Below are positions 41,638 through 49,961 of a stretch of 51,627 nucleotides of DNA, in pieces (position 1 is the first letter of the stretch; every line of letters starts with the position of its first letter). Location of the stretch: NCBI GenBank assembly GCA_017518975.1, contig JAFWTH010000056.1, positions 1 to 51,627 on the forward strand, in the 5' to 3' direction. Position numbers and translations under genes: made by a program. This DNA comes from Clostridia bacterium (lineage in GTDB: Bacteria; Bacillota; Clostridia; Oscillospirales; CAG-272). The notes beneath the pieces are model-generated. The model saw only the letters and a list, made by a program, of their open reading frames with translations. It did not search any database and had not been told where the DNA came from.

Positions 41638-43930
41638 ATTCGAATTTTCCGTTCAGTGACAGATCCTTGATGAACACGACCTCGTATTCGTGACTCGTCG
41701 AAGTCTCTCCCGTTTCAAGATCCATGACGGCGAACGTGAGCCGCCAGATCATAGACTGGAGGTGACCCAGTCCTCCGAACATCTTTCTTCCATCGTTCAG
41801 CTGATCCTCGTCGATAACGAGCGCGTAGCGCGTCGTATCGACGCCCATCTTCTCTTCGAGGATAAGCTTATTTATTGACTTTACGGTGAGCGTGTTGACT
41901 CCTCCGAGTCGGAGAATGATCCTGTTGTCCTTGACCTCACAGCTCTGAAAGAGAATATCCATATATATCTGAACGATCCTCTCGCCCGGATACCAGTCGG
42001 CGATCTCCCAACCGTCCGTACCGGTCAGCGGGTCCGTAACGCCCTGCGCCGCCACGCCGACCCGCGAGGCGTCTCCCGGGTATTCCGATCCGAACGTGAC
42101 GGAGTTGAGGAACGGGTCGATCCACCCCGTCCTTTTTTCGATCCAGTCGTAAAGCCAATCTATGTTTTCCCCGCACGAGTTGAGCGCGAGCGTATAGTAC
42201 GACTCCTGAAAGATCCGCTCGTGAAGCACCGGCCACTTCTCGAAATTGCGTTCCAGAAGATCGATATTCAGCCACGCTTCTTTATAACACTTTTCAAGCG
42301 TTTCCCATATCTCGACCTTCTTTTCGTTCCATCTGTCCCTGAGGGCTTCGCGGAACCATTCGTGCGACACGAACGCCGCGAGCCACTCGTTGACGTCCTC
42401 GACGTACCTGCCGTTCGCCGCCGTCATCTGCCCGGCGTAAAGACCGGCGAAATGCGCGCCGTCGTTGCCGTTGCCGAACGCGATATCGAAATCCCACGGA
42501 GGTCCGAAATACAGCTTCCCGTGAGGTTCTTTGAGGTACATGAAAAAGCTCGACCATCCGACGTCGGGATTTTTAGTAAACTCGTAAAGCAGAAACGTGT
42601 CGATAAGAGACGGAAGATCAAAATACTCCCCGATTTTTTCTCTGTCGCCCTCCCGAGCCATATTGAGAAGCGTCTCGAGATGAAGCTTCATCGCTATGAC
42701 CTGATCGGACGACGCGCAGTCGCTCTTGACGGAATACCGTCTGTTTCCGATCTTGAAAAACTCTCTGTTGTATTCGCCCGCGGCGTATCCGTCGAGTTCG
42801 ACGAGGAATCCGGGATCGTCGATCTCGCCGTCTTTTATATCCACCCTGTTTTTTGAGACCTCGACCTGCTCGGAGAGCAGATAGACTCCGCGGTATTCTC
42901 CGTTGAGGTACACGTCGACGAGTTCTGCGTACGGGACCCACTCAAGCCCGTCGAGCACTCGCCCCGTCTGCATGGCGACATAATTGCGTATCAGCGATTT
43001 GTCGCCGTGGTTTGCGATCAGCACCCAGTCCTTCGCTTTCGTATCTCCGGAAGACTGCTTCATCAGACAGACTTTCGAGTCGAATTTCAGTTTATACGAC
43101 TTTTTCTCCGCCATCCAGCTCTGGTTTCCGCGTCCTCTCAGCCGGAACGAGTCCTCGGATATTTCTCTTCCGTCGGGAGCGGAAAGAGAGAACGAGCCGC
43201 GAACGTATTCTTCTTTCGATTCGACGTCGCCTCCGGTCTCGGTGTCGATCCGAACGACGGCAAAGCCCTCCGCGAGTTTTTGATTATCTTCGTTTGCGTT
43301 ATGGATCCTGACGGCGAGAGCGGCGAGTTCAGAGCGGAGAGTCCGGTCGCCGGGCGCGAATCTCCCGTTTTCTTTTCCGAAGAGTATCGCGCATTTCCTG
43401 ACCGCATCGACGCCCGGGTAAAACCAGTCGGACTCCGAAACGTCGGAAAACGGGTCGGACGCGTCGGGATCGGGAAGGATGCGGTATTTCGATATTCGGA
43501 TAAAGCGAGCGATCAGCGCGGCGGTCTCCGCTCTCGTGATCGGAGCGTCCGGAGCAAACGTGCCGTCGGGATAACCCGTGACGAGGCCTGCGGCCTTTCC
43601 CCATCCGACGAAGTCGAAAAACCAGTCCGAAGGCTTAACGTCGGAAAACGCGGCGTTTTTCCCCGCTCCGGTCACGTCGGCTCCCGCCATCCGGGAGAGG
43701 ACGGTCACGAACTCCGCGCGCGTCACGCTGCCCTTCGGATCGAAGATCCGGGCAGATCTGCCCTCGACGAGTCCTTTTTCATACGCCTCGTTCACGGCGC
43801 CGTAATACCAGGCGTCGGGAGCGACGTCCGAAAAAGGCGCGGCGGCGGACGCGGGGAGTGCGGTCGCCGGAAAAACGGTGATGATCGCAGCCGCCAGGAG
43901 AAGCGAAACTATCGTTTTTAAGATTTTCAT
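41636..43930 (-). CDS. SLH-anchored CotH-kinase family surface protein
   Basis: A 764-residue secreted protein. The signal peptide (residues 1-30) is followed by three SLH repeats (about 33-75, 95-140 and 162-205; for example FSDVAPDAWYYGAVNEAYEK), which hold proteins to the cell wall. The CotH domain (about 235-560) shows RLRGRGNQSWMAEKKSYKL, WVLIANHGDKSLIRNY and FGPPWDFDIAFGN with likely metal- and ATP-binding residues. CotH of Bacillus phosphorylates spore-coat proteins; secreted CotH domains have other, mostly unknown targets. The C-terminal 120 or so residues form a module also found in the SLH-SGNH protein at the window end (see findings). Confidence 0.9.
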   Translation of the reverse strand: MKILKTIVSLLLAAAIITVFPATALPASAAAPFSDVAPDAWYYGAVNEAYEKGLVEGRSARIFDPKGSVTRAEFVTVLSRMAGADVTGAGKNAAFSDVKPSDWFFDFVGWGKAAGLVTGYPDGTFAPDAPITRAETAALIARFIRISKYRILPDPDASDPFSDVSESDWFYPGVDAVRKCAILFGKENGRFAPGDRTLRSELAALAVRIHNANEDNQKLAEGFAVVRIDTETGGDVESKEEYVRGSFSLSAPDGREISEDSFRLRGRGNQSWMAEKKSYKLKFDSKVCLMKQSSGDTKAKDWVLIANHGDKSLIRNYVAMQTGRVLDGLEWVPYAELVDVYLNGEYRGVYLLSEQVEVSKNRVDIKDGEIDDPGFLVELDGYAAGEYNREFFKIGNRRYSVKSDCASSDQVIAMKLHLETLLNMAREGDREKIGEYFDLPSLIDTFLLYEFTKNPDVGWSSFFMYLKEPHGKLYFGPPWDFDIAFGNGNDGAHFAGLYAGQMTAANGRYVEDVNEWLAAFVSHEWFREALRDRWNEKKVEIWETLEKCYKEAWLNIDLLERNFEKWPVLHERIFQESYYTLALNSCGENIDWLYDWIEKRTGWIDPFLNSVTFGSEYPGDASRVGVAAQGVTDPLTGTDGWEIADWYPGERIVQIYMDILFQSCEVKDNRIILRLGGVNTLTVKSINKLILEEKMGVDTTRYALVIDEDQLNDGRKMFGGLGHLQSMIWRLTFAVMDLETGETSTSHEYEVVFIKDLSLNGKFE

Positions 43931-43944
43931 ATTGCCTCGATAAC

Positions 43945-43984
43945 AAAAAAGCGGGAACGTACGTATTTACTATACCACGTTCCC
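43945..43984 (-). terminator. Terminator after the thiamine transporter gene
   Basis: GGGAACGT / ACGTTCCC (43953-43960 and 43977-43984) with a 16-nt loop. On the minus strand it is followed by GCTTTTTTG. T's on the other side would also allow plus-strand use. Confidence 0.75.
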
Positions 43985-44029
43985 GGTCTTTTTTCATTTT
44001 GTTTTTGTAAATATTAGGTTTTGATTATC

Positions 44030-44842
44030 TTATTTTCTTTTTTTCCGCCTCATCGCCATACCGACGATCGCCGCCGCGACGGCGATCGCCGCGACTACCG
44101 CGATGCTGACCCAGTGAGCGTTCCCGATCCCGCTCACGTCAAACTCGCCTGTCTCGGAGTTCTGCAGAACGGAAAAAATATCCGCGATGATATAAACCGC
44201 CGCGCCTGAGCAAACCGCCCACGCCACAACTGCGTAAACGGAATTCTTACCGTGAACGCGCTTCGCCGCGGTAAGTCGGTCGCCGGAAAAGTCGAGTGAG
44301 GAAGAAACGAACAGAGCAACAATCAGAAGAACGACCGTCTCGGGTATCATATACGTCGCGTTATAGATAAACGAGAACTTCAGAGCTGCTGCGGTCGGGA
44401 TCGATATACCCGCCCAGACCGTCGCACCGGAAACGACGTGGCACGCGTAGCGGAAAAACGCTCCGAGCAGAGCGGACGAAAGGACGGCGCCTGTCTGCGT
44501 GCGCGCGATCCTGCGGGTGAATCCCGCCGCCCCGGTCAGGGCGAACGCCACGATATAATCGAGCAGGATCACCGCGAGGATCGCTTTCCATCCGGTCACG
44601 TACGAGAGCGTGTTGAGCCCGAGGACGAGTTGAAGCGAACCGTGGACAAAACCGCACAGTATGCCCCAGAGGGACCCGTATCTGTACGCCGCGATCACGA
44701 TCGGCAAAAGAGAAGCGACCGTGACGGACCCGCCGTACGGCAGTTCGGCAAGTTTGACGAGGCTGAGCACCGTCGAGATCGCGATGAGCATCGCGCTGAC
44801 GGCAAGTTTTGACGAGAGTTTCTGCTTTTTCATTTGGATCAT
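44030..44842 (-). CDS. thiT: ThiT-like thiamine ECF transporter S component with C-terminal extension
   Basis: A 270-residue membrane protein whose first 190 or so residues match ThiT, the thiamine-binding S component of ECF transporters. Seen are AELPYGGSVTVASLLPI, AAYRYGSLWGILCGFVHG, the LDYIVAFALTG helix and SFIYNATYMIPETV. The energising EcfAAT module is not in the window and must be shared. About 75 further residues contain two extra hydrophobic helices and a basic end (RRKKRK), which is longer than usual. The ATG has CCGGAGG 8 nt upstream. The TPP riboswitch in the leader supports thiamine as the substrate. Confidence 0.92.
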   Translation of the reverse strand: MIQMKKQKLSSKLAVSAMLIAISTVLSLVKLAELPYGGSVTVASLLPIVIAAYRYGSLWGILCGFVHGSLQLVLGLNTLSYVTGWKAILAVILLDYIVAFALTGAAGFTRRIARTQTGAVLSSALLGAFFRYACHVVSGATVWAGISIPTAAALKFSFIYNATYMIPETVVLLIVALFVSSSLDFSGDRLTAAKRVHGKNSVYAVVAWAVCSGAAVYIIADIFSVLQNSETGEFDVSGIGNAHWVSIAVVAAIAVAAAIVGMAMRRKKRK

Positions 44843-44858
44843 TTTGTTTTCCTCCGGG

Positions 44859-44893
44859 AAAAAATTCGGGCTCCGCGTAAGCGAAGCCCGAAT
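44859..44893 (-). terminator. Riboswitch-controlled terminator before thiT
   Basis: On the minus strand a 13-bp stem (ATTCGGGCTTCGC / GCGGAGCCCGAAT, one G-U pair) is followed by a T-run and then directly by the GGAGG ribosome-binding site of thiT. It is the expected expression platform: TPP binding would let the terminator form and switch transport off. Confidence 0.85.
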
Positions 44894-44906
44894 AAACGCG
44901 CTTTTG

Positions 44907-44998
44907 TCCCTACGCCGGAATTACCCGTATCAGGTTCGAGGGTCCGGATCTCTCCGTCTCAGCCGGTCGCGGCAAAGCCGCGCCTTAGGCGCCCCTTT
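44907..44998 (-). ncRNA. TPP riboswitch (THI element)
   Basis: The minus strand carries the conserved TPP aptamer: GGGGCGCC at the 5' side, GGCTGAGA in the first arm, then GACCCTCGAACCTGAT, CGGGTAATTCCGGCGTAG and the closing GGGA. These match the universally conserved CUGAGA and ACCUGAU...GUAGGGA segments. It lies between a strong promoter and a terminator just ahead of thiT, so thiamine uptake is repressed when TPP is plentiful. Confidence 0.95.
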
Positions 44999-45010
44999 TG
45001 TTCGAGGGAA

Positions 45011-45039
45011 ATGATACCACCGCCCGGCGGATTTGTCAA
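45011..45039 (-). promoter_or_regulatory. Sigma-A promoter for the TPP riboswitch and thiT
   Basis: Minus-strand TTGACA (plus-strand 45034-45039), 17-nt spacer, TATCAT (45011-45016), a few bases upstream of the aptamer. Confidence 0.83.
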
Positions 45040-45073
45040 GACGAAAAAAAACATTTTTTACGCGCCCGACATA

Positions 45074-45102
45074 TTGAAAATGTTCCGTGAATATGATATT
45101 AT
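45074..45102 (+). promoter_or_regulatory. Promoter for the DUF4870-like gene
   Basis: TTGAAA (45074-45079), 17-nt spacer and TATTAT (45097-45102), 51 bp before the start codon. Confidence 0.72.
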
Positions 45103-45153
45103 TAAAAGTGTAGAAAAATTTCCCGCGCCACGCGGGTCAAAACGGAGGTCATT

Positions 45154-45543
45154 ATGGCAGATATCAACGATTTGAAGAACATGAAAGACCATACTAACGA
45201 GTTCGACCCGACCGATATTCAGAATAATAAGACGATGGGCATCCTCTCCTACATCGGGCTGCTCGTGCTGGTCCCGATCTTTGCAGCGAAGGATTCGAAG
45301 TTCGCGAGATTCCACGCAAATCAGGGCCTCGTGCTCGTGATCGCTCAGGCGATCGTCACCACAGTTCTTTCGATCACGGCGGCGATCCTGGGTATGATCC
45401 CCTACATCGGATGGCTGCTTGCCCTGCTGATCCGTCTCGTCATCCCCGTCGTTTACATCCCCTCGATCATCGGCATAATCAACGCCGCGAAAGGACAGGC
45501 GAAAGAGCTTCCGATCATCGGCGGCATCAGGATCCTGAAATAA
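45154..45543 (+). CDS. DUF4870-like (Tic20-type) small membrane protein
   Basis: A 129-residue protein with a charged N-terminus (about 25 residues) and three hydrophobic helices. It resembles the DUF4870/Tic20-like family, with MGILSYIGLLVLVPIFAAKD, then SKFARFHANQGLVL, and a C-terminal VVYIPSIIGIINAAKGQ block typical of that group. Function is unknown. ACGGAGGT lies about 5 nt before the ATG. It is a single-gene unit with its own promoter and terminator. Confidence 0.8.
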   Translation: MADINDLKNMKDHTNEFDPTDIQNNKTMGILSYIGLLVLVPIFAAKDSKFARFHANQGLVLVIAQAIVTTVLSITAAILGMIPYIGWLLALLIRLVIPVVYIPSIIGIINAAKGQAKELPIIGGIRILK

Positions 45544-45554
45544 TCAGACGCGTC

Positions 45555-45584
45555 ACGGCTCCGGATTTTCCGGAGCCGTTTTTT
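45555..45584 (+). terminator. Terminator after the DUF4870-like gene
   Basis: ACGGCTCCGG-attttt-like loop-CCGGAGCCGT (45555-45564 and 45570-45579), then TTTTTG. Confidence 0.92.
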
Positions 45585-45593
45585 GCGCGGCGC

Positions 45594-45621
45594 TTGACAA
45601 AAGAGCGCTTTTTTGTATAAT
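45594..45621 (+). promoter_or_regulatory. Sigma-A promoter for the 242-aa membrane protein gene
   Basis: TTGACA (45594-45599), 16-nt spacer, TATAAT (45616-45621), 42 bp before the start codon. Confidence 0.8.
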
Positions 45622-45663
45622 TAACACATAGGTATCAGTCGAATATATCAAAGGAGTTTAAAA

Positions 45664-46392
45664 ATGAAATTCCCGAATGCGTATTCAGGCGTGAAGAAGA
45701 TCTTCACCGGCGAGATCCTGTCGATCATCGGCATCGCTCTGCTCATCATAACTGCGGTCCTCGCGCTCGTCGCCGCTGCCGCCGGGATCGCCACGGAGAC
45801 CGCCGACGCTCAGACTGCGTCCGCTCTCAGCGCCGTCGCGGGCGGATTCCTCATCGGCACCGTGGTGTTCGGAGCGGGCTGCGCCGTTCTGATGATAATC
45901 TCATTCATTCTTCAGATCGTCGGCGTCAGCAAGGCGTCAAAGGACGAACCCAAGTTCAAGACCGCGTTTTTCCTGATCATGGTCGGCATCATCTCGACCT
46001 CGGTCAGCATACTCACCGAAACCGCGAGCAGCTTTTTCCCCTCGTTATTCGGCGGCAACGTTCTTGCGATGCTCGAGGTTTTCTTCTCCAATCTTGCGAG
46101 GATAGTGACTATCCTTGTCACATATTACATCATCGAGGGAATAACCTCGCTCGCAGACAGGATCGGAAACGAGAAGATCTCGAAGCAGGGTAAAACGATA
46201 TTAAATCTTATTTTGCTCTTCCTCGTTTTCTCCCTGATTGCGGCGATCACCTCGGACGTGTTCCATCATAACGGAACGAACGCAATCATAGCGTCTGTTC
46301 TCTCGCTTGCCGCTGCGATCATCGAATTCGTCGCGTATATCATCTACCTCGTATTCCTCGGAAAAGCGAAGAAGATGCTGAAAGAGGCGTAA
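45664..46392 (+). CDS. Hypothetical polytopic membrane protein
   Basis: A 242-residue protein with about six hydrophobic helices (near residues 18-42, 58-85, 100-118, 128-158, 178-198 and 208-232). Charged loops include SKASKDEPKFKTAF and ADRIGNEKISKQG. I do not recognise the family. CAAAGGAG lies 7-8 nt before the ATG. Its stop codon lies only 3 bp before the left arm of the split terminator at 46396. Confidence 0.72.
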   Translation: MKFPNAYSGVKKIFTGEILSIIGIALLIITAVLALVAAAAGIATETADAQTASALSAVAGGFLIGTVVFGAGCAVLMIISFILQIVGVSKASKDEPKFKTAFFLIMVGIISTSVSILTETASSFFPSLFGGNVLAMLEVFFSNLARIVTILVTYYIIEGITSLADRIGNEKISKQGKTILNLILLFLVFSLIAAITSDVFHHNGTNAIIASVLSLAAAIIEFVAYIIYLVFLGKAKKMLKEA

Positions 46393-46765
46393 GACAAAAA
46401 AAGGGCTCCCGAGGCGTGGTGCTCTGAAGGACAGTCAATAAAAACCGGCTGAAGTAAGGAACACAACCCTTATTTCAGCCGGTATTTTGTCGCATATTGC
46501 TGCAAGCAGGACGTTTGTGTGCCAAACGTCAAAGAAACAGTTTACAGTTATGATTGCACGCGATGCGTGCGAGTTATGAGTTGAAGCTTCGCTTCAACAT
46601 TATGATATGAGTTCCGGGGACGCGCCGCAGGCACTCCAGGGTAACTCCTGTTACCCTAAACTTGCGAAGCAATCATAACGCGCGTCAGCGCTCATAACGT
46701 TTCGCGCAAGCGGAACTCATAACTGCCGACTGTCCTTTCGAACAGTCGGCAAAAGAGCCCTTTTT
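46393..46765. repeat. Hairpin/heptamer element between two convergent genes
   Basis: No coding sequence is seen. The outer inverted repeat is AAAAAAAGGGCTC (46396-46408) / GAGCCCTTTTTTT (46755-46767). Inside are AGGACAGTC (46428-46436) / GACTGTCCT (46728-46736); a 16-bp hairpin, ACCGGCTGAAGTAAGG / CCTTATTTCAGCCGGT (46444-46459 and 46468-46483); GACGTTTG / CAAACGTC (46510-46517 and 46523-46530); heptamers GTTATGA at 46547 and 46573 and ATTATGA at 46599; AGGGTAAC / GTTACCCT (46638-46645 and 46650-46657); TCATAAC at 46673, 46692 and 46717; and GCCGACTG / CAGTCGGC (46725-46732 and 46743-46750). Small palindromes fill the gaps between heptamers. It looks like a non-autonomous palindromic element inserted in a terminator. 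Confidence 0.75.
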
Positions 46766-47764
46766 TTATTTCAAAAGCGCTTTTGCGATCCTCTCCGAAA
46801 GAAGAGTCTTCGTCACGGGATGCATATCCGACTCGCACACGTCGCGGGATACGACGAGAGTGATCCTCTCGTCGCTCTCGGCGACCTCGCGCTGAGCGTT
46901 CTGCATCGCGATCCAACCCTCGGGAAGGACTTCCTTGCGGTAATCGCAGTCTGCGATCTGAACCAACGCGACGGGAAGATCCGCGTCCCCGACGAGACGG
47001 CGCAGAACGGAGAAGAATTCCCGCAGTCCGTCGCCGTAAACGGCAGCTTCCTCAACGGTCGAATCGCTCTCGCCCTGATACCATATCAGCGCGGACGGAG
47101 CAAACGGCGTGACCTTCGTGAGCATTTTTTCGTATATCTCGCCGTTACCGTTGAAATCCTTGAAAATATCGAGATAATGATCCTCGTAAAGACACTCGTC
47201 GGGCAGACGGTAACGTTCCGCCGCTTCCTTCGGGAGCCACGACTCGATAACTGACGCGCCTTTGTAACAGCAAACTATTCCGACCGCGACCCCGAGTTGT
47301 TGTCTTATGATCCTCGCGGTGAGATACCCGATCGCGCTCCAGTTTCCGACCTCGTCTTTCTTCGCCGTCCGCCATCCGTCCGACGACCGGAACGGGTCTT
47401 CCTTGTCCCAGGGACGGTCGACGAAAAAGGTGCGCAGGAGCGGATCGGTCCCGTAAAACGATTCGGGCGTGTTAGATTCGGAAAGGCGGAACTCGACGTT
47501 CGACTGCCCCATAACGTAAAATACGCGTCCGACGTAAACGTCGCGGAGCGTCGTCGTCTCCCCGTCAAGCTCTATATCCATCGTATACGGACCTCCCGCG
47601 GGAAAGGCGGGAAGCTCGACGCACCACTTCCCGTCCGGGAAGACTGCCGTCGCGCTCTTCCCGAGAAACGAGACCGTCGCCGTACCGCCGCCTTCTCCGA
47701 AGACGCGGACCGGCTTGTTCTCCGCAAATACGGTATGATCTGAAAAAATCGGCGCAAGTTTCAT
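46766..47764 (-). CDS. Sialate O-acetylesterase-like SGNH esterase
   Basis: A 332-residue cytoplasmic protein (no signal peptide) of the sialate O-acetylesterase family, which removes acetyl groups from sialic acid or other acetylated sugars. The N-terminal beta domain (about residues 1-78) leads to the nucleophile motif YVMGQSNVEF with Ser about residue 88. Later come VGIVCCYKGASVIESWLP, ALIWYQGESDS, and the catalytic Asp/His pair in CESDMHPVTKT near the C-terminus. GGAGG lies 7 nt before the ATG. The true acyl-sugar substrate is unknown. It is divergent from the alpha-galactosidase gene, with paired promoters, so the two may be used together. Confidence 0.88.
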   Translation of the reverse strand: MKLAPIFSDHTVFAENKPVRVFGEGGGTATVSFLGKSATAVFPDGKWCVELPAFPAGGPYTMDIELDGETTTLRDVYVGRVFYVMGQSNVEFRLSESNTPESFYGTDPLLRTFFVDRPWDKEDPFRSSDGWRTAKKDEVGNWSAIGYLTARIIRQQLGVAVGIVCCYKGASVIESWLPKEAAERYRLPDECLYEDHYLDIFKDFNGNGEIYEKMLTKVTPFAPSALIWYQGESDSTVEEAAVYGDGLREFFSVLRRLVGDADLPVALVQIADCDYRKEVLPEGWIAMQNAQREVAESDERITLVVSRDVCESDMHPVTKTLLSERIAKALLK

Positions 47765-47792
47765 AGTTTATCCTCCGTTTTCATCTCCGACA

Positions 47793-47821
47793 ATTGTACC
47801 CGCGCGGCGGACTTTTGTCAA
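47793..47821 (-). promoter_or_regulatory. Sigma-A promoter for the sialate O-acetylesterase gene
   Basis: Minus-strand TTGACA (plus-strand 47816-47821), 17-nt spacer, TACAAT (47793-47798). It lies back to back with the alpha-galactosidase promoter, the -35 boxes only about 16 bp apart, which leaves room for one shared regulator. Confidence 0.85.
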
Positions 47822-47837
47822 CCCGGCGCCGTTTCGT

Positions 47838-47866
47838 TTGACACGTGAGGACAAAACTGATAAAAT
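47838..47866 (+). promoter_or_regulatory. Sigma-A promoter for the alpha-galactosidase gene
   Basis: TTGACA (47838-47843), 17-nt spacer, TAAAAT (47861-47866), 32 bp before the start codon. Confidence 0.85.
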
Positions 47867-47898
47867 GGACACGAAAAATACGAAAGGCGGAAAAAAGA

Positions 47899-49922
47899 AT
47901 GAGATTCGTCGCTGAAAACGGAAAACTGACTCTGACGGATAAAACCGGAAAACCGGTCGTCACGGATATCTCCTGCGGGATGAACGTCGCGGAGAGCGGC
48001 CGCTCCGTCCCCGTGCTTGAGGAAGACGGGTGGGCAGCGGGTGAAGACGGCGTTTTCACCTCGGGCAGTGCCCGTATCACGCCCTCACGGGAGGGAGAAG
48101 GGTTAAAATTCCGCTCCGAATACAAAACCGGCGGCGATATCGCAAGATGTGAAGAATTCGTCGTCCTGAAAGGACGTTTTACGGAGCGGATCGTCCGCTT
48201 CCTCGCGCCGTTCGTTCGCGACTCGAACGGAAGCCGCACGAACGAGATGCTCACCTCGGTCGAATCGCTCCCGCTCTTCCCCGATTCGGAATATGAGTTC
48301 GGCGACTTCGCCGTACTCGAGACGGAATCGGGACGTAAGTATCTTCTCGGAGTCGTCACGTTCCGCGAGTATTTCAGCGGAATGAACATCAAAGGCGACG
48401 GGACGGTCGAAGTCCGCGCCTATACGGAACAGGCGCCCGTCGCGGCGGGACAGACGCTGAAAAGCGACCTCTTCATCTTCACCGAGATCGACGATCCGGT
48501 CACGGCGCTGCCCGATTACTCCGACCTGTGCGTCAGGGAGATGATCGGCTCGCCCCGCCTTAAATTCGACGTTCCGTACGGCTTCTGCACGTGGTACTAC
48601 TATCTGTCCGACATCTCGGAGCAGACCGTGACGAACTCGGTCGAGGATCTCGCCTCACTCCGCGGCAAGCTGCCCGCGAAATACGTGCAGATCGACGACG
48701 GATGGCAGGTCTTCTACGGTCAGTGGGAGGAGAACGAAAAGTTCCCCGGCGGCATGAAAAAATGCGCCGACGAGATAAAAGCGGCGGGTTATCTGCCCGG
48801 CCTCTGGTTCGCGCCTCTCTGGGCTAACAAAGCGAGGATCCGGCTGAACACCCCGAGTATTTCGCGATGACGAGGGGCGGCGAGCGGACGATATGTCTCG
48901 ACCTCTCCGTCCCCGAAGCGCGCGATTTTCTCAGCGGAGTAATGAAAAAAGCGACGTACGAATGGGGTTTCAAATATCTGAAACTCGACCTTATGACGAC
49001 GACGCTCGGGGCGTACAAATACGCGGATCCCTCGTTCAACTCGCTGAAAAACTACCGGAAATGTCTCGAAGTGATAAACGAGGCGGTCCCGGACGACACG
49101 TTCATCCTCGGCTGTACCGCGCCGTTCGGTCCTTCGATCGGACTCGTCGACGGCATCCGCGTCAGCCCCGATATCGGAGACGACTGGACGTCGCTCAAAG
49201 TCGTCTTCAACTGCGTACTGAAGCGGTACCATTATCACAAAAAGTTCTTTATAAACGACGCCGACTGCCTGATCGTCAGGAAAGCGGAAAACGAAGATGA
49301 AGAGTGCCGCAGAAACTGCACGCGGACGGACGATGAGATACTTTGCTATCTCTCCGCCGCCGCGGCGTCGGGCGGTATCCTGATGCTCTCGGACAAGCTC
49401 CGTCTTATGAGCGCGGAGCAGATCGAGCAAATCTCGTACCTCTACCCGATCAACACGGAAGCCGCTCTTCCGCTCGATATAATGGATTCGTACGTTCCCG
49501 GCATCCTTGACTGCGGGGTGCGCGGCGCGATCAGGACCGTGGCTCTCATAAACTGGGAGGATACCGAAAAGTCGCTTGAGATCCCGCTCGGCGAGGGCAG
49601 ACGCCGTCTGTTCTCGTTCTGGGACAGAAAGTATCTCGGAGTTTTCGAAGGCAAATACTGCGAGACGCTCGCGCCTCACACGTGCCGCGTTCTTCATATC
49701 ACCGAAGACGGCGCGCCGGGCGTGATCGGATGCGAAAACGAGGTGATCCCCGTTCTCGATCAGAAATTTGAGAACGGAAAACTGACGTTCACGTTCATCA
49801 AGCCCGGCGACACGGTCGTTATCGCCGCGGAGCGCGTCTCGGGAGACGCGAAGCTCCGTGAGATCTCACCCGGTCTCTTCGAGGCGACCGGCGAGGGAAC
49901 GGTGACGCTCAGGGCCGAATAA
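47899..49922 (+). CDS. GH36-like alpha-galactosidase, frameshifted
   Basis: An alpha-galactosidase-like protein of the GH36/GH27 clan. The first part (47899 to about 48830) has the N-terminal beta domain and FCTWYYYLSDI, KYVQIDDGWQV, GLWFAPLWANK. The second, in another frame, has AEHPEYFAMTRGGERTICLD, the nucleophile region FKYLKLDLMTTT and the acid/base region GIRVSPDIGDDW, then a C-terminal beta domain. The frames join if one A is restored at 48829-48831 (AAA read as AAAA), giving about 674 residues, normal for GH36. No signal peptide is present, so substrates must be imported. As written the enzyme would be cut before its catalytic residues; a sequence error is the simplest explanation. 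Confidence 0.87.
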
Positions 49923-49957
49923 AAAATGCGGAGGACCTTACGTCCTCCGCATTTTTT
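49921..49957. terminator. Bidirectional terminator between convergent genes
   Basis: AAAAAATGCGGAGGAC / GTCCTCCGCATTTTTT (49921-49936 and 49942-49957), a perfect 16-bp stem with a 5-nt loop, serves both the alpha-galactosidase gene and the SGNH gene. Confidence 0.95.
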
Positions 49958-49961
49958 TCTT

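Noticed and set aside
43965..43980. TATAGT as the -10 box of the CotH gene
   Set aside because: It lies inside the loop of the thiT terminator and no matching -35 box was found at 16-18 nt.
46547..46723. CRISPR array
   Set aside because: The repeated unit is only 7 bp, spacers are palindromic and of 12-19 bp, repeats face both directions and no cas gene is present.
48820..48845. Programmed frameshift in the alpha-galactosidase gene
   Set aside because: The AACAAAGCG context is not a canonical slippery site; a lost A explains the data more simply.
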